From contig JABDOQ010000068.1 in assembly GCA_013043165.1 (NCBI GenBank), positions 1-33,241 of the forward strand: a stretch of DNA of 33,241 bases, given 5' to 3'. Every line of letters starts with the position of its first letter. Positions within the stretch are counted from its first letter, which is position 1. The stretch is from Woeseiaceae bacterium. Lineage in GTDB: Bacteria; Pseudomonadota; Gammaproteobacteria; Steroidobacterales; Woeseiaceae. Shown one piece after another: positions 1-10,331 of the stretch. The notes beneath the pieces are model-generated. The model was not told the DNA's origin and did no database searches. It saw only the letters and a program-made list of their open reading frames with translations. A program made the translations under genes and the position numbers.

Positions 1-176
<176 letters not shown>

Positions 177-195
177 CTAGGGAGGTTCGTTTAAA

Positions 196-1462
<1,267 letters not shown>

Positions 1463-1531
1463 CGGGCTTACCGGCGGCTTGTGGCGCGTGTGGTTTCGGG
1501 TGTTCCAGGCGGGCCTGTAAATCGCGTGCGC

Positions 1532-1561
1532 ATTATAGTGTCACCCCCCATCGCAAGGCAA
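1532..1561 (-). promoter_or_regulatory. Predicted sigma70 promoter of the atp operon
   Basis: Read on the minus strand, TTGCCT (1561-1556, 4 of 6 to the -35 consensus) is followed after 18 bp by a perfect TATAAT (1537-1532). Transcription would start near 1525, giving a leader of about 60-110 nt before atpI, depending on which atpI start is used. It is the only convincing promoter between parB and atpI, so the atp operon appears to be transcribed independently of rsmG-parA-parB. The evidence is the match to consensus and its position. Confidence 0.75.
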
Positions 1562-1602
1562 CACGAAACCCCGCTAAATACGCCGTTTTTGGGTCATTAT
1601 TC

Positions 1603-1771
1603 GGGGCTCGGGGACATTCCTGATTACTGCCCCCCAGGCCAAGGCTCGAGGCCGGCTCCGGGGCTTGGGGACATTCCTGATTACTGCCCCCAGGCCAAGG
1701 CTCGACGCCGGCTCCGGGGCTTGGGGACATTCCTGATTACTGCCCCGAGGCCAAGGCTCGACGCCGGCTCC
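1603..1771. repeat. Three tandem 56-57 bp repeats between parB and atpI
   Basis: Three near-identical units lie head to tail: 1603-1659, 1660-1715 and 1716-1771. Each begins GGGGCTTGGGGAC or a one-base variant, contains the core GGGGACATTCCTGATTACTG (1610-1629, 1667-1686, 1723-1742), then GCCCC, and ends in AGGCCAAGGCTCGACGCCGG plus CTCC. Differences are a few single bases (for example GAGGCCGG instead of GACGCCGG in unit 1) and one extra C in unit 1. The ends GGGG...CCCC make each core partly self-complementary. No gene is credible here. It resembles intergenic REP-type repeats, but no transposase gene is present in the window. Confidence 0.85.
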
Positions 1772-1776
1772 GGCAG

Positions 1777-1796
1777 CAGTAATCAGGAGTGTCCCC
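1777..1796 (-). repeat. Inverted copy of the repeat core, possible hairpin downstream of parB
   Basis: CAGTAATCAGGAGTGTCCCC is the reverse complement of the repeat core with one mismatch. Together with the unit 3 core (1723-1742) it can form a 20-bp stem with one mismatch and a loop of about 34 nt, starting 10 bp beyond the parB stop codon. It could end or protect the parB transcript. It lacks a following T-run, so a classical intrinsic terminator is not supported. Confidence 0.7.
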
Positions 1797-1806
1797 CTGG
1801 TCTCGC

Positions 1807-2709
1807 CTAGCGAATGTGCTTGAGGATGCCGTCCAGCTCATCGAGGCTGTTGTAGCTGATGACCAGCTTGCCGGCGCCCTTCTTGCTGTGCTCGACGCGA
1901 ACCTTCGCGCCCAGTTTCTCGGACACCTCGATCTCCAGGCGCCGGATATCGGCATCGACGCTGCTGGCCTTCTTCGCGGGCTTGCGCGTGCCACCTTCCA
2001 GCATGTGCTTGACGAGTCTCTCGGTTTCACGAACCGAGAGGCCCTTCTTGACGACCTGGCGGGCCGCGTCGAACTGTTGCGTCGCATCGGCTATCGCGAG
2101 CAGCGCCCGGGCGTGGCCCATTTCGATCTGCCGCTCCTCGAGCAGAGGTTTCACTTTGTCGGACAGGTCCTGCAGGCGCAGCAGGTTGCTCACGGACGCC
2201 CGTGATCGGCCGACGGCTGAAGCCGCTTCGGCATGGGTCAGGTCGAATTCCCGAATCAGCCGGTCCAGCGCCCGCGCTTCCTCCAGCGGATTCAGGTCTT
2301 CACGCTGGATGTTTTCAATGAGCGCCATCGCAATGGCGGACTCGTCGGGCACCTCGCGCACAATGGTCGGAATCGCCTCGAGACCGGCCTGTTGCGCCGC
2401 CCGCCAGCGGCGCTCGCCGGCCACGATCTCGTAACGCTGCGTGGCGCCGGTCTTGCCGATCGGCCGCGCGACGATCGGCTGCACTACGCCCTGTGCCTTG
2501 ATTGAGTTGGCCAGATCCTCCAGTGAATCCTGCCGCATGTCGACCCGCGGCTGGTACTGGCCGCGCTGCAGTAATTCAACAGGTATCAGCTTCAATGTGT
2601 CGCCGCTTTGAGCATCATCGCCCGTAACCGCCGCAACCTTTGGGGCGGGTTTGCTAAGCAATGCGTCGAGGCCGCGGCCCAGTCTTTTTTTCGGTGTCAT
2701 GGTTTTCAT
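1807..2709 (-). CDS. parB: Chromosome partitioning protein ParB
   Basis: CTP-dependent DNA clamp that loads at parS sites near the origin and works with ParA to segregate chromosomes. The 300-residue product has, in order: the N-terminal GRGLDALL motif (11-18) that contacts ParA, the conserved segment LIPVELLQRGQYQPR (41-55), the CTP-binding GERRWRA box (98-104), ENIQREDLNPLEEA (132-145), a helix-turn-helix around SAVGRSRASVSNLLRL (164-179), and a C-terminal dimerisation part ending YNSLDELDGILKHIR. It follows parA by 29 bp. ATG at 2709 is used here; a second ATG at 2700 is possible, and neither has a well-spaced ribosome binding site. Confidence 0.97.
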   Translation of the reverse strand: MKTMTPKKRLGRGLDALLSKPAPKVAAVTGDDAQSGDTLKLIPVELLQRGQYQPRVDMRQDSLEDLANSIKAQGVVQPIVARPIGKTGATQRYEIVAGERRWRAAQQAGLEAIPTIVREVPDESAIAMALIENIQREDLNPLEEARALDRLIREFDLTHAEAASAVGRSRASVSNLLRLQDLSDKVKPLLEERQIEMGHARALLAIADATQQFDAARQVVKKGLSVRETERLVKHMLEGGTRKPAKKASSVDADIRRLEIEVSEKLGAKVRVEHSKKGAGKLVISYNSLDELDGILKHIR

Positions 2710-2738
2710 ACGCGCGCAACGGCGCTCCTACGGTTTCG

Positions 2739-3524
2739 TCAAACAGCCTCGGCCACGCGCGCATCCTCGCGTCGGAGAACCTCGCCGGCCAGGGCCAGGT
2801 ATGCAATGGCGCCGCGCGATGAACGATCATGCAGCAATACGGGCCGGCCAAAACTCGGCGCTTCGGCAAGCCGTATGTTTCTCGGCACGACCGTGCGGAA
2901 CACCTTGCGATCAAAGTGCTCGATGAGCTGCATCGATACTTCGTTGGACAGGTTGATGCGAGGATCGAACATCGTGCGCAGAATGCCATACATCTCGAGA
3001 CCCGGATTCACCGAATCACGCACCTGCTCGATCGTGTTCAGCAGGGAACTCAGGCCTTCCAGCGCATAGTACTCACACTGCATGGGAATCAGTACGCCAT
3101 CGGCAGCGGTCAGTGCGTTTATGGTCAGCATGTTAATCGACGGCGGGCAGTCGATGAGAATAAAGTCATAGAGCCCGGCGACCGGCGCCAGCGCTTTCTT
3201 GAGCCTCATCTCGCGGCCAATCTCCTGTAACAGCTTTACCTCGGCCAGCGTCAGGTCCTCGTTGCCCGGCAGCACGGCGAAACCACCCTCGGGTGCGGAT
3301 ACAATCGTGTCCGCCGCGGTCGCGTCACCGAGCAGAACATCACAGGTTGAGTTCTCGAGCTCCATCTTGTTGATGCCGCAGCCCATCGTCGCATTGCCCT
3401 GCGGGTCCATGTCGACGAGCAGCACGCGCCGCTGCGTCGCCGCCAGCGATGCGGCCAGGTTGACGCAGGTGGTCGTTTTTCCCACTCCGCCTTTCTGGTT
3501 TGCCACTGCAAGAATTCGCGTCAT
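2739..3524 (-). CDS. parA: Chromosome partitioning ATPase ParA (Soj)
   Basis: Deviant-Walker ATPase that binds the nucleoid as an ATP dimer and is released by ParB, moving origins apart. The 261-residue protein starts MTRILAVANQ and carries the deviant Walker A KGGVGKTT (11-18, with the signature lysine 11), the Walker A' region VDMDPQGNAT, and the Walker B-like FILIDCPPS. It lacks the N-terminal DNA-binding domain of plasmid ParA type Ia, so it is the chromosomal short form. It lies 26 bp after rsmG and 29 bp before parB in the usual rsmG-parA-parB order. Confidence 0.97.
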   Translation of the reverse strand: MTRILAVANQKGGVGKTTTCVNLAASLAATQRRVLLVDMDPQGNATMGCGINKMELENSTCDVLLGDATAADTIVSAPEGGFAVLPGNEDLTLAEVKLLQEIGREMRLKKALAPVAGLYDFILIDCPPSINMLTINALTAADGVLIPMQCEYYALEGLSSLLNTIEQVRDSVNPGLEMYGILRTMFDPRINLSNEVSMQLIEHFDRKVFRTVVPRNIRLAEAPSFGRPVLLHDRSSRGAIAYLALAGEVLRREDARVAEAV

Positions 3525-3550
3525 GAAATCAGCTTATCAGGTTGCGCAGC

Positions 3551-4162
3551 TCATGCCCGTCGTAACAGCACAGCGTGCCGTGACCCTTGTTCGAGTCCCG
3601 GCACCTTGAGTTCCGTCACGGCATGACGCCACGGTTTGTTGCTCATCTGTTCTAGTTCTTCTGCCGGGTAACGCCCCTTGAGCGCTACAAACACCCCGTC
3701 CTCTCCTACGTGATGCCCCGCGATCTCCACCAGGCGCGGCAGCGTGGCCAGCGCCCTCGCAATCACGGTATCAAAGCGCCGCCCGGGTGCATAGTCCTCG
3801 CTCCGGCCTTTGACGGCCGTTACGTTGCCGAGGCCCAGCAAACCCGCGGCGTGCTGCACGAACATGATCTTCTTGTTATTGCTGTCGAGCAGCGTGAAGT
3901 GTCTGTCCGGCTCGGCGATTGCGAGCGGCAGCCCCGGAAAGCCAGGACCTGTTCCGACATCGAGGATCGTCGTTCCCTCGAGCAGCGGTCTTGCAACCAG
4001 GCTGTCGAGCATGTGCGCCGTTACCATCTCGCGACGCTCACGTATCGCCGTCAGGTTGACGCGACGATTCCATTTCTCGAGTTCGTCGAGCAACGCCCCG
4101 AATTTCTCGACGGCGCCTTCGGGGTACGGTTGTCCCAGCTCGCCGAGCGCCCTCTTAAGCAA
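3551..4162 (-). CDS. rsmG: 16S rRNA (guanine-N7)-methyltransferase RsmG (GidB), TTG start
   Basis: Methylates G527 of 16S rRNA using S-adenosylmethionine. The 203-residue product carries the SAM-binding [17 protein letters not shown] (66-82), the family segment [14 protein letters not shown] (89-102), and VIARALATL followed by [10 protein letters not shown] chose TTG at 4162 because [10 protein letters not shown] then aligns with the start and length of E. coli RsmG (207 residues) and the next in-frame ATG falls inside the conserved core. With this start the gene overlaps the end of prpD by 8 bp, suggesting coupled translation in place of the usual mnmG partner. No clear Shine-Dalgarno sequence is visible, so the start is less certain than the identity. 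Confidence 0.92.
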   Translation of the reverse strand: MLKRALGELGQPYPEGAVEKFGALLDELEKWNRRVNLTAIRERREMVTAHMLDSLVARPLLEGTTILDVGTGPGFPGLPLAIAEPDRHFTLLDSNNKKIMFVQHAAGLLGLGNVTAVKGRSEDYAPGRRFDTVIARALATLPRLVEIAGHHVGEDGVFVALKGRYPAEELEQMSNKPWRHAVTELKVPGLEQGSRHAVLLRRA

Positions 4163-5603
4163 CCAGCAATGCCATGAAGTCGTCGACCGACGTCGACGCG
4201 AGTTTTTCCCGATCGGCGCATAGCTCGTCGAGCTTTGCCCATTGTTCAGGCGCCAGTTTTGGTGAAACGCTGTCGACGAATTTTTGTTTGAGCACCGGGA
4301 TGCCCTCTTCGCGACGCTCGCGATGTCCGATCGGGAAGTGAACCTCGACGCGCTCCGTGCTGCTGCCATCCTTGAAGAAAACCTGTACCGAGTTGCCGAT
4401 ATAGCGTAACTCGGGATCAAAATAGTCCTTCGTGTACTGCTTGTTCTCCCTGACCGTCATCTTGTCGCGCAGCTCATCGATCCGTGGGTCACTGGCAACC
4501 GAATCCTCATAGTCAGCGGCCGTCAGGCGACCGAAAATCAACGGTACGGCCACCATGTACTGGATGCAGTGATCGCGGTCCGCCGGGTTGTCGAGCGGCC
4601 CGGTCTTGTCGATGATGCGCACACCGGCTTCCTGCGTTTCGATGACGACCTTTTCAATTTCACCAATTCTGTCTTTGACTTCGGCGTGCAGCGTCATACC
4701 CGCCTCGACGGCCGTTTGCGAATGAAACTCCGCCGGGTAGGAAATCTTGAACAGGATATTCTCCATCACATAGCTGCCGTAGGGGCGCTGGAACCTGAAA
4801 GCATTGCCCTTGAAGAGCACATCGTAATACCCCCAGGTCTTGGCGCTAAGGGCCGACGGGTAGCCCATCTCGCCGGTCATCGCAATAAGCGCGAGTCGCA
4901 CGGCGCGACTGGTCGCGTCGCCGGCCGCCCAGCTCTTGCGGGAGCCCGTATTTGGCGCGTGGCGATAGGTACGCAGTGAGCAGCCGTCGATCCAGGCATT
5001 GGACACGGCGTTTCGCACCTGCTCACGATCTCCGCCCAGCATATGCGTGACGACAGCCGTCGAAGCAACCCGCACGAGCAGCACGTGGTCCAGGCCGACG
5101 CGGTTGAAACTGTTTTCGAGGGCCAGCACGCCCTGAATTTCATGGGCCTTGATCGCCGCGACCAGTACATCCCGCATCGTCAGCGGCGCTTTGCCCGCCG
5201 CGCGGGCCTGGCGGCTCAGATAGTCGGCTGTCGCCAGGATGCCACCCAGGTTGTCGGATGGGTGGCCCCACTCCGCGGCGAGCCAGGTGTCATTGAAATC
5301 GAGCCAGCGATTCATGGCGCCGATATTGAACGCGGCCATGACCGGATCGAGCTCATACGAGGTGCCCGGCACTCGCGCGCCGCCGGACAAGGTCGCGCCG
5401 GGAACGACCGGGCCGAGTAACTTCGTGCAGGCCGGGTAGTCAAGCGCCTGGAATCCGCAGGCCAGCGTATCCATGAGGCAGTGATGCGCCGTTTCGAACG
5501 CGAGCTCGCTATTCACTTCGTAATCACAGACGTAGTCGGCAATATCGACGAGCGCCTGATCCCAGTCAGCCCGTTTTGCCGAGCGAATATCCAGGTTTGA
5601 CAT
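4155..5603 (-). CDS. prpD: 2-methylcitrate dehydratase PrpD
   Basis: Dehydrates 2-methylcitrate to 2-methyl-cis-aconitate in propionyl-CoA catabolism, in the cytoplasm. At 482 residues it is the usual length (E. coli 483) and aligns with E. coli PrpD along its whole length: [20 protein letters not shown] (about 98-117), [61 protein letters not shown] and [14 protein letters not shown]. It is an MmgE/PrpD-fold enzyme and not the AcnD-type iron-sulfur alternative. It starts 9 bp after prpC, and its last codons contain the start of rsmG. Confidence 0.97.
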   Translation of the reverse strand: MSNLDIRSAKRADWDQALVDIADYVCDYEVNSELAFETAHHCLMDTLACGFQALDYPACTKLLGPVVPGATLSGGARVPGTSYELDPVMAAFNIGAMNRWLDFNDTWLAAEWGHPSDNLGGILATADYLSRQARAAGKAPLTMRDVLVAAIKAHEIQGVLALENSFNRVGLDHVLLVRVASTAVVTHMLGGDREQVRNAVSNAWIDGCSLRTYRHAPNTGSRKSWAAGDATSRAVRLALIAMTGEMGYPSALSAKTWGYYDVLFKGNAFRFQRPYGSYVMENILFKISYPAEFHSQTAVEAGMTLHAEVKDRIGEIEKVVIETQEAGVRIIDKTGPLDNPADRDHCIQYMVAVPLIFGRLTAADYEDSVASDPRIDELRDKMTVRENKQYTKDYFDPELRYIGNSVQVFFKDGSSTERVEVHFPIGHRERREEGIPVLKQKFVDSVSPKLAPEQWAKLDELCADREKLASTSVDDFMALLVA

Positions 5604-5612
5604 GATGCTTGC

Positions 5613-6737
5613 CTAGCCGCGATCTTCGATCGCTGTCCATTGCTGCAGGCCGGGGCCAATGTAGTCGGCGGCCGGGCGAATCAGCTTGTTGTCCGCGCGC
5701 TGTTCCATGATGTGCGCGGTCCAGCCCGTGATGCGTGAGCAAACGAAGATCGGTGTAAAGAGATACGTCGGAACCCCCATGAAGTGATACAGGCTCGCCG
5801 CAAAAAAATCGGCGTTCGCGAACAGCTTCTTCTCATCCCACATGACTTTTTCGATCGCTTCGGAAACCGGGTACAGCGTCGTGTTACCGACGTCGTCGGC
5901 AAGCGCTTTCGACATTTTCTTGTTGACGGAGTTGCGTGGGTCGGATGTCGTGTATACACGGTGGCCAAAACCCATGATCAGGTCTTTACGCGCGAGCATT
6001 TCATGCACGCCTTTTACCGCATCTCCTGCCGAGTCGAATTTCGAGATCAGTTCCATCGCAGCTTCATTGGCGCCGCCGTGCAGGTGGCCGCGCAGCGCAC
6101 CGATGGCGCCGGTGACCGCCGAGTGCATGTCCGACAACGTGCCCGTGATAACCCTGGCGGCAAACGTCGATGCATTGAACTCGTGCTCTGCGTACAGGAT
6201 CAGCGTTGTATCGAGGCATTTGCGATGCAGCTCTTTCGGCGCCTTGTCGTGCAGCATGTGCAGGAAATGTCCGGCGATGCTGTCATCGTCCGTTTCCGTG
6301 TCGATACGCACACCGTCCGTATGGAAGCGGTGCCAGTACAGGAGCATGGAAGGCAGGCAGGCGAGCAGCCGGTCCGCCACTTTTTGCTGATTCCTGAAGT
6401 CGCCCTCGGGCTCGATGTTGCCGAGGAACGAGACTCCGGTACGCAACACGTCCATCGGGTGCGCGTTCTTCGGTACCATTTCGAGCACCGTCTTTAGCGC
6501 CTCCGGCAGCCCGCGGTTGGCTTTTATCTTTTCGATATACGCATCGAGTTCCGCCTGTGTCGGCAACTTCCCATGCAGCAGGAGGTAGGCCACTTCTTCG
6601 AAACTCGCATTGTCGGCCAGGTCGTAAATGTCATAACCGCGATAGGTCAGCCCTGCGCCTTCCTTACCCACAGTACAGATATGTGTTTCACCCGCCGTCA
6701 CGCCGGCGAGACCGCCGGTTTTTTTAGCTGCTGCCAT
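5613..6737 (-). CDS. prpC: 2-methylcitrate synthase PrpC
   Basis: Condenses propionyl-CoA with oxaloacetate to 2-methylcitrate. The 374-residue citrate-synthase-fold protein has the catalytic triad in place: His220 in [11 protein letters not shown], His259 in [14 protein letters not shown] and Asp310 in [15 protein letters not shown]. It is the short type without the N-terminal extension of the large Gram-negative citrate synthases, and its placement between prpB and prpD fixes it as PrpC and not GltA. The ATG lies 14 bp inside the end of prpB, preceded by GGGAG 3 nt away. Confidence 0.95.
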   Translation of the reverse strand: MAAAKKTGGLAGVTAGETHICTVGKEGAGLTYRGYDIYDLADNASFEEVAYLLLHGKLPTQAELDAYIEKIKANRGLPEALKTVLEMVPKNAHPMDVLRTGVSFLGNIEPEGDFRNQQKVADRLLACLPSMLLYWHRFHTDGVRIDTETDDDSIAGHFLHMLHDKAPKELHRKCLDTTLILYAEHEFNASTFAARVITGTLSDMHSAVTGAIGALRGHLHGGANEAAMELISKFDSAGDAVKGVHEMLARKDLIMGFGHRVYTTSDPRNSVNKKMSKALADDVGNTTLYPVSEAIEKVMWDEKKLFANADFFAASLYHFMGVPTYLFTPIFVCSRITGWTAHIMEQRADNKLIRPAADYIGPGLQQWTAIEDRG

Positions 6738-7626
6738 CTTCTTCTCCCGTCTTCAGTCCCTGTTCCTGGAACAGGGCGTCCAGCTTGTCTTCGTAGGCCT
6801 GGTACCCGAGCACCTCGTAAAGCTGCATGCGCGTCTGCATCATCTCGACCACCGCCTGCTGCGTGCCATCTTTCCGGATGGTCTCGTAGACCGTCTGCGC
6901 CGCCGTCGACATCGCACGAAATGCGCTCAATGGGTACAGCGTCATTGCTATACCGACCTCTGCCAGTTCTTCTGTTGTAAACAGCGGCGTTTTGCCAAAC
7001 TCGGTCAGATTCGCAAGTACGGGTACTTTAATAGTGTTCGTGAACTGGTGGTATTCCTCAAGTGTGGTAAGCGCTTCGGCGAAGATCATGTCCGCGCCGG
7101 CCTCGACGTAGGCGGCCGCCCGTTCGATCGCGGCCTGCTGGCCTTCGACGGCGTGTGCGTCGGTGCGCGCCATGATGACGAGCTCGTCGTCGATTCGTCC
7201 GTCCACGGCGGCTTTCAGCCGGTCACACATTTCTTCCGCTTCGACCAGCGCTTTGCCCGGCCGATGCCCGCAGCGCTTGACCGCTACCTGGTCCTCCATG
7301 TGGACCGCCGCGGCGCCTGACCAGGTCATCTCGCGAATCGCGCGGCCGATCATGAACGCGCTGCCCCATCCCGTGTCGATGTCGACAAGCAGAGGCACGT
7401 CGGTGGCCGAACAGATGCGGCGAACGTCCTCACAGACGTCGTTGAGCGTCGTCATTGCAAGGTCCGGCATACCGAACGACGCGTTCGCGACGCCCGCCCC
7501 GGACAGGTAGATCGCCCGGAAACCCGCCCTCTCGGCCAGCATGGCCGTGTAGGCGTTAATGGTGCCAACGATCTGAAGCGGGCGTTCCGCCTCGAGCGCG
7601 GCGCGGAATCGGGCTCCTGCGCTCAT
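6724..7626 (-). CDS. prpB: 2-methylisocitrate lyase PrpB
   Basis: Splits 2-methylisocitrate into pyruvate and succinate, the last step of the methylcitrate cycle. The 300-residue protein belongs to the isocitrate lyase/PEP mutase family. It shows the metal-binding [12 protein letters not shown] (79-90), EDQ (111-113) and the catalytic loop KRCGHRPGK (117-125) with Cys119, which is the lyase signature. It is the first gene of prpBCD and overlaps prpC by 14 bp. A 71-bp gap separates it from acuI upstream, where I see only a weak promoter candidate. No PrpR regulator and no propionyl-CoA synthetase gene (prpE) is in the window. Confidence 0.96.
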   Translation of the reverse strand: MSAGARFRAALEAERPLQIVGTINAYTAMLAERAGFRAIYLSGAGVANASFGMPDLAMTTLNDVCEDVRRICSATDVPLLVDIDTGWGSAFMIGRAIREMTWSGAAAVHMEDQVAVKRCGHRPGKALVEAEEMCDRLKAAVDGRIDDELVIMARTDAHAVEGQQAAIERAAAYVEAGADMIFAEALTTLEEYHQFTNTIKVPVLANLTEFGKTPLFTTEELAEVGIAMTLYPLSAFRAMSTAAQTVYETIRKDGTQQAVVEMMQTRMQLYEVLGYQAYEDKLDALFQEQGLKTGEEDGSS

Positions 7627-7697
7627 CTCGACTACTCTTCATTGCGGGGCGAGGAGTCTAAACCACGGAACGGTCGTTTCCCAAATAGAACGGCTGC

Positions 7698-8687
7698 TTA
7701 ACTTATCTCCACGACCGTGCGGCCCGTTATCTTGCCGTCGATGTAAGCCTGAAAGACCTCGGGCAGCTCATCGAAAGAAATGCTTCGATGCCCGATCGTG
7801 GCCAGGTGCCGCGGCTTCAGGTCGCCACCGATGCGCTGCCAGACGGCCCGCCGCAGGTCCCTTGGCGTATCGACCGAGTTGATGCCGAGCAGACAAACAG
7901 CACGCAGGATAAACGGCAGCACCGTCGTATTGAGGGCCGGGCTGGCCGCAAGGCCGATGCTCGCAATATTGCCGCCGTAGCTCATCGTGCGCGTGAGCCA
8001 CGTCAGGTACTCGCCGCCGAGGTTGTCGATGGCGCCCGCCCACTGCGCTTTTTCCATGGGCCGCTTGCCGAGGTCGATTTGGTCGCGCAGCAGTATTCGC
8101 GCCGCACCGATCTCGCGAAGGTAGGCCTCTTCCGTGCCCTTGCCCGTCACGGCAACAACCTCGTAGCCGCGCCCGTGCAGCATGTCGATTGCGATGCTGC
8201 CGACGCCGCCGGTTGCACCGGTTACAACCACGGGACCCAGGCCCGGGGTTTGTCCGTTTTGCTCCACGCGGTGGATCGCCAGCGCCGCCGTGTAGCCCGC
8301 CGTCCCGATCTGCATTGCCGCGGCGGCCGTCATGGCCTCGGGGATGGCTACCAGGCTCGCGCTGTCGACGCGCGCATACTCGGAATAGCCGCCGTCCACG
8401 GTCTCGCTCAGTCCGCAGCCATTAACCAGCACGCTGGCGCCCGGCTGGAATTCGTCGTCTTCGGAACTGACGACGACGCCGGCCAGGTCGATGCCGCCAT
8501 TGAGCGGATAGCGGCGCAGAATTCTCCCCTTGCCGGTCGCCGCAAGCGCATCTTTGTAGTTAATCGTCGAGTGGCTGACGCGGACCACCACGTTGCCGGG
8601 CGTCAGGTCATCGATCGACAGCTCCTTGAAGCCCGCGACGATCTCTCCGTCCTGCTCGTCGATTCGATACGCGCGAAAACTGTCCAC
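7698..8687 (-). CDS. acuI: Acrylyl-CoA reductase-type oxidoreductase (AcuI/YhdH family)
   Basis: Medium-chain dehydrogenase/reductase without zinc; AcuI/YhdH members reduce acrylyl-CoA to propionyl-CoA with NADPH. The 329-residue protein has NYKDALAATGKG near 43-54, GIDLAGVV (65-72), the nucleotide-binding GATGGVGSIA (157-166), and the ending GKITGRTVVEI. The start is GTG at 8687 with AAGGAG about 7 nt upstream, inside the end of the preceding gene, which stops 3 bp earlier. Lying directly before prpBCD, it could feed acrylate-derived propionyl-CoA into the methylcitrate cycle; that link is inferred from context. A broader quinone-reductase-like specificity cannot be excluded. Confidence 0.88.
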   Translation of the reverse strand: MDSFRAYRIDEQDGEIVAGFKELSIDDLTPGNVVVRVSHSTINYKDALAATGKGRILRRYPLNGGIDLAGVVVSSEDDEFQPGASVLVNGCGLSETVDGGYSEYARVDSASLVAIPEAMTAAAAMQIGTAGYTAALAIHRVEQNGQTPGLGPVVVTGATGGVGSIAIDMLHGRGYEVVAVTGKGTEEAYLREIGAARILLRDQIDLGKRPMEKAQWAGAIDNLGGEYLTWLTRTMSYGGNIASIGLAASPALNTTVLPFILRAVCLLGINSVDTPRDLRRAVWQRIGGDLKPRHLATIGHRSISFDELPEVFQAYIDGKITGRTVVEIS

Positions 8688-8690
8688 TGC

Positions 8691-9668
8691 CTATCTCCTT
8701 TTTTCCCTGCGACTATCCATTCGATCGAGCCAGGCGACGAGGCCGGCCGCGTTCAGCTGCACATCCATCTCCAACATAGACCTTATCGAGTCGTCGCTGC
8801 CCTTGAAACCATGCTCGATCAATCGCCTCGACAGGTAGTCGTACATTGCGGCCTCGAGCGCGGCGCCCCGGTCCTGTTTTTCGCGACAGCGCAGCGCCAT
8901 CTGCTCGTAAGCATCGATACCGGCATGCATGTCGGACGCCAGCCGATCGAGATCTCTCACCCGGCTGTAGTGCGTCAGGTAAACCTGCTGTGGTTCACAG
9001 CTCATGATGCGATCAACCGAGCGGTGCGCTTCCGGCGGATCAAAGCTCGCCGGTGTCGAAGTCGGGAAAATAAACTCGCCGTTGCGTGTATCGAGCTCAC
9101 GGTATGAAATACCGAAATTATCACCCGTGAACACGCCGTGTGACGCCGGGTCATTGAGACAATAGTGATGCCGCGCGTGTCCCTCTGTAAACAGTGCCTG
9201 CATCGCCCGGCCATCGAGCTCGATCCACTGCTCGTCTTCGACGACGACGATACGCTGCTCGTCGATGGGTCGAATCTCACCGTACATCTCCCGTGTGCGC
9301 TCAACGCCGTAAACGCCTTCGGTGCCCTTGATGAGTTTTTCCGGGCTCACCATGTGCGGCGCACCGCGTGGATGAATCACACAGCGCGCATTGGGCAGGT
9401 GCTGCATCAGCAACCCTGCTCCACCGGCGTGGTCGAGGTGAATGTGCGTCAGGAAAACAAAATCTACGTCGGCCGTGTCGAGATCCTGTTGCTGCAAGGC
9501 GTCGAGAAGCAACGGGACGCTGTTGTTGGTCCCGGTGTCGACGAACGCGCCGCGGCCGTTTTCGATGATCAGGTGACTCGCGTCCAGCATCGGCCGAACG
9601 TACTCGGTATCAACGGCATGAATGCCATCGTTCAGAGTCGTGATTTGAGCGCGCGCGCCCGGCATCAT
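8691..9668 (-). CDS. Metallo-beta-lactamase-fold hydrolase
   Basis: A 325-residue binuclear metal hydrolase of unknown substrate. The metal ligands are all visible: His75-x-His77-x-Asp79-His80 in LTHIHLDHAGG, His164 in TEGHARHH, Asp182 in FTGDNFG and His233 in YLTHYSR, followed by a helical C-terminal part of about 90 residues. There is no signal peptide, so it should be cytoplasmic. It lies 24 bp after the cytochrome c gene and 3 bp before acuI, so it is probably cotranscribed with acuI. Glyoxalase II-like or thioesterase activity on an acyl-CoA intermediate would suit the setting, but that is a guess. A neighbouring ATG one codon downstream could also be the start. Confidence 0.88.
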   Translation of the reverse strand: MMPGARAQITTLNDGIHAVDTEYVRPMLDASHLIIENGRGAFVDTGTNNSVPLLLDALQQQDLDTADVDFVFLTHIHLDHAGGAGLLMQHLPNARCVIHPRGAPHMVSPEKLIKGTEGVYGVERTREMYGEIRPIDEQRIVVVEDEQWIELDGRAMQALFTEGHARHHYCLNDPASHGVFTGDNFGISYRELDTRNGEFIFPTSTPASFDPPEAHRSVDRIMSCEPQQVYLTHYSRVRDLDRLASDMHAGIDAYEQMALRCREKQDRGAALEAAMYDYLSRRLIEHGFKGSDDSIRSMLEMDVQLNAAGLVAWLDRMDSRREKRR

Positions 9669-9692
9669 CGACGGAGCCGGGGCCGGGCCACG

Positions 9693-10295
9693 TTAGTCGA
9701 CCTTGGTGGTTTCGAGGCCATTGAGGTTTGCATAATAGCGCGCGAGCAATGCGACGTCCTCTTCAGCAATGATCGCCGCCTGCGCGGCCATGATGGCATT
9801 TTTCCGGGCGCCGCTACGATACTGGTCAAGTGCGTGCTTGAGGTAACTTTCGTATTGACCCGCCAACGTCGGCCACGCCGCATTCATGCTGATGCCGTTT
9901 TGGCCATGGCACGCGGCGCACGCGGCGGCCGCCTCAAGCGGCGGGGCCTCTGAGCCACCCGAAGCAACGGTGTCGCCGCCCAGGCTGGCAAGATAGGCCG
10001 CAACGTCCTCGATTTCCTGATCACTCATGCTCGTTGCCTGCGCCTGCATGGTCGGGTGCGAGCGCTCGCCGCTGCGATAACCTTTGAGTGCTATGACCAG
10101 GTAGCCGGCCTTTTGTCCACCGAGCTTGGGGACGCGATACGACGGGTAGGCGTTGCGATAGCCCTCGATGCCGTGGCATCCGAGGCAGGTGTATCCGAGC
10201 TTCTCGCCGGCTTCGGCATCACCTTCGGCAACGGCCGGCTGTACCAGGAAAGCCATCGCAAGAAGCAGTGTCGCGGCATTGGCTGCGATCTTCAT
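9693..10295 (-). CDS. Periplasmic dihaem cytochrome c (c4/c553 type)
   Basis: Electron carrier with two class I cytochrome c domains. The ATG at 10295 gives 200 residues beginning with a clean signal peptide (MKIAANAATLLLAMAFL...PAVA, cut near residue 23); the longer frame from 10352 would place basic residues in front of it and is not used. Haem motifs are CLGCH (37-41) and CAACH (126-130); downstream methionines (Met83 or Met90, and Met169) are possible axial ligands. The two halves repeat the same layout, as in cytochrome c4. It is the first gene of a probable cytochrome-hydrolase-acuI unit. Which oxidase or dehydrogenase it serves cannot be told from the window. Confidence 0.9.
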   Translation of the reverse strand: MKIAANAATLLLAMAFLVQPAVAEGDAEAGEKLGYTCLGCHGIEGYRNAYPSYRVPKLGGQKAGYLVIALKGYRSGERSHPTMQAQATSMSDQEIEDVAAYLASLGGDTVASGGSEAPPLEAAAACAACHGQNGISMNAAWPTLAGQYESYLKHALDQYRSGARKNAIMAAQAAIIAEEDVALLARYYANLNGLETTKVD

Positions 10296-10331
10296 GTTCG
10301 TAGTCACTTGATTACTCTGTGGGTTTCGTGC

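Larger units (their letters stand above)
1463..1806. other. Gene-free stretch between parB and atpI
   Basis: The 344 bp hold, in order, the leader and promoter of the atp operon (to about 1561), about 40 bp of unremarkable sequence, the tandem repeats and their inverted copy. Open frames that cross the repeats simply translate the repeat unit (GLGDIPDYC and similar) three times and resemble no protein I know. I see no RNA gene and no palindrome close to a parS site here. Confidence 0.8.

Noticed and set aside
1481..1810. Open frames crossing the tandem repeats, giving repeated GLGDIPDYC peptides
   Set aside because: They only translate the DNA repeat and resemble no known protein; repeats of 56-57 bp without unique spacers also do not form a CRISPR array.
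5082..5087. CACGTG in prpD (and again at 16141-16146 in oppA) as a parS site
   Set aside because: The flanks do not match the TGTTNCACGTGNAACA consensus. I saw no good parS site anywhere in the window, so the sites presumably lie outside it.
7788..9107. Long plus-strand open frame of 439 codons
   Set aside because: It lies opposite acuI and the MBL-fold gene, both of which have intact catalytic motifs and tight operon spacing; the open frame has no recognisable domain and is a by-product of GC-rich codon use.
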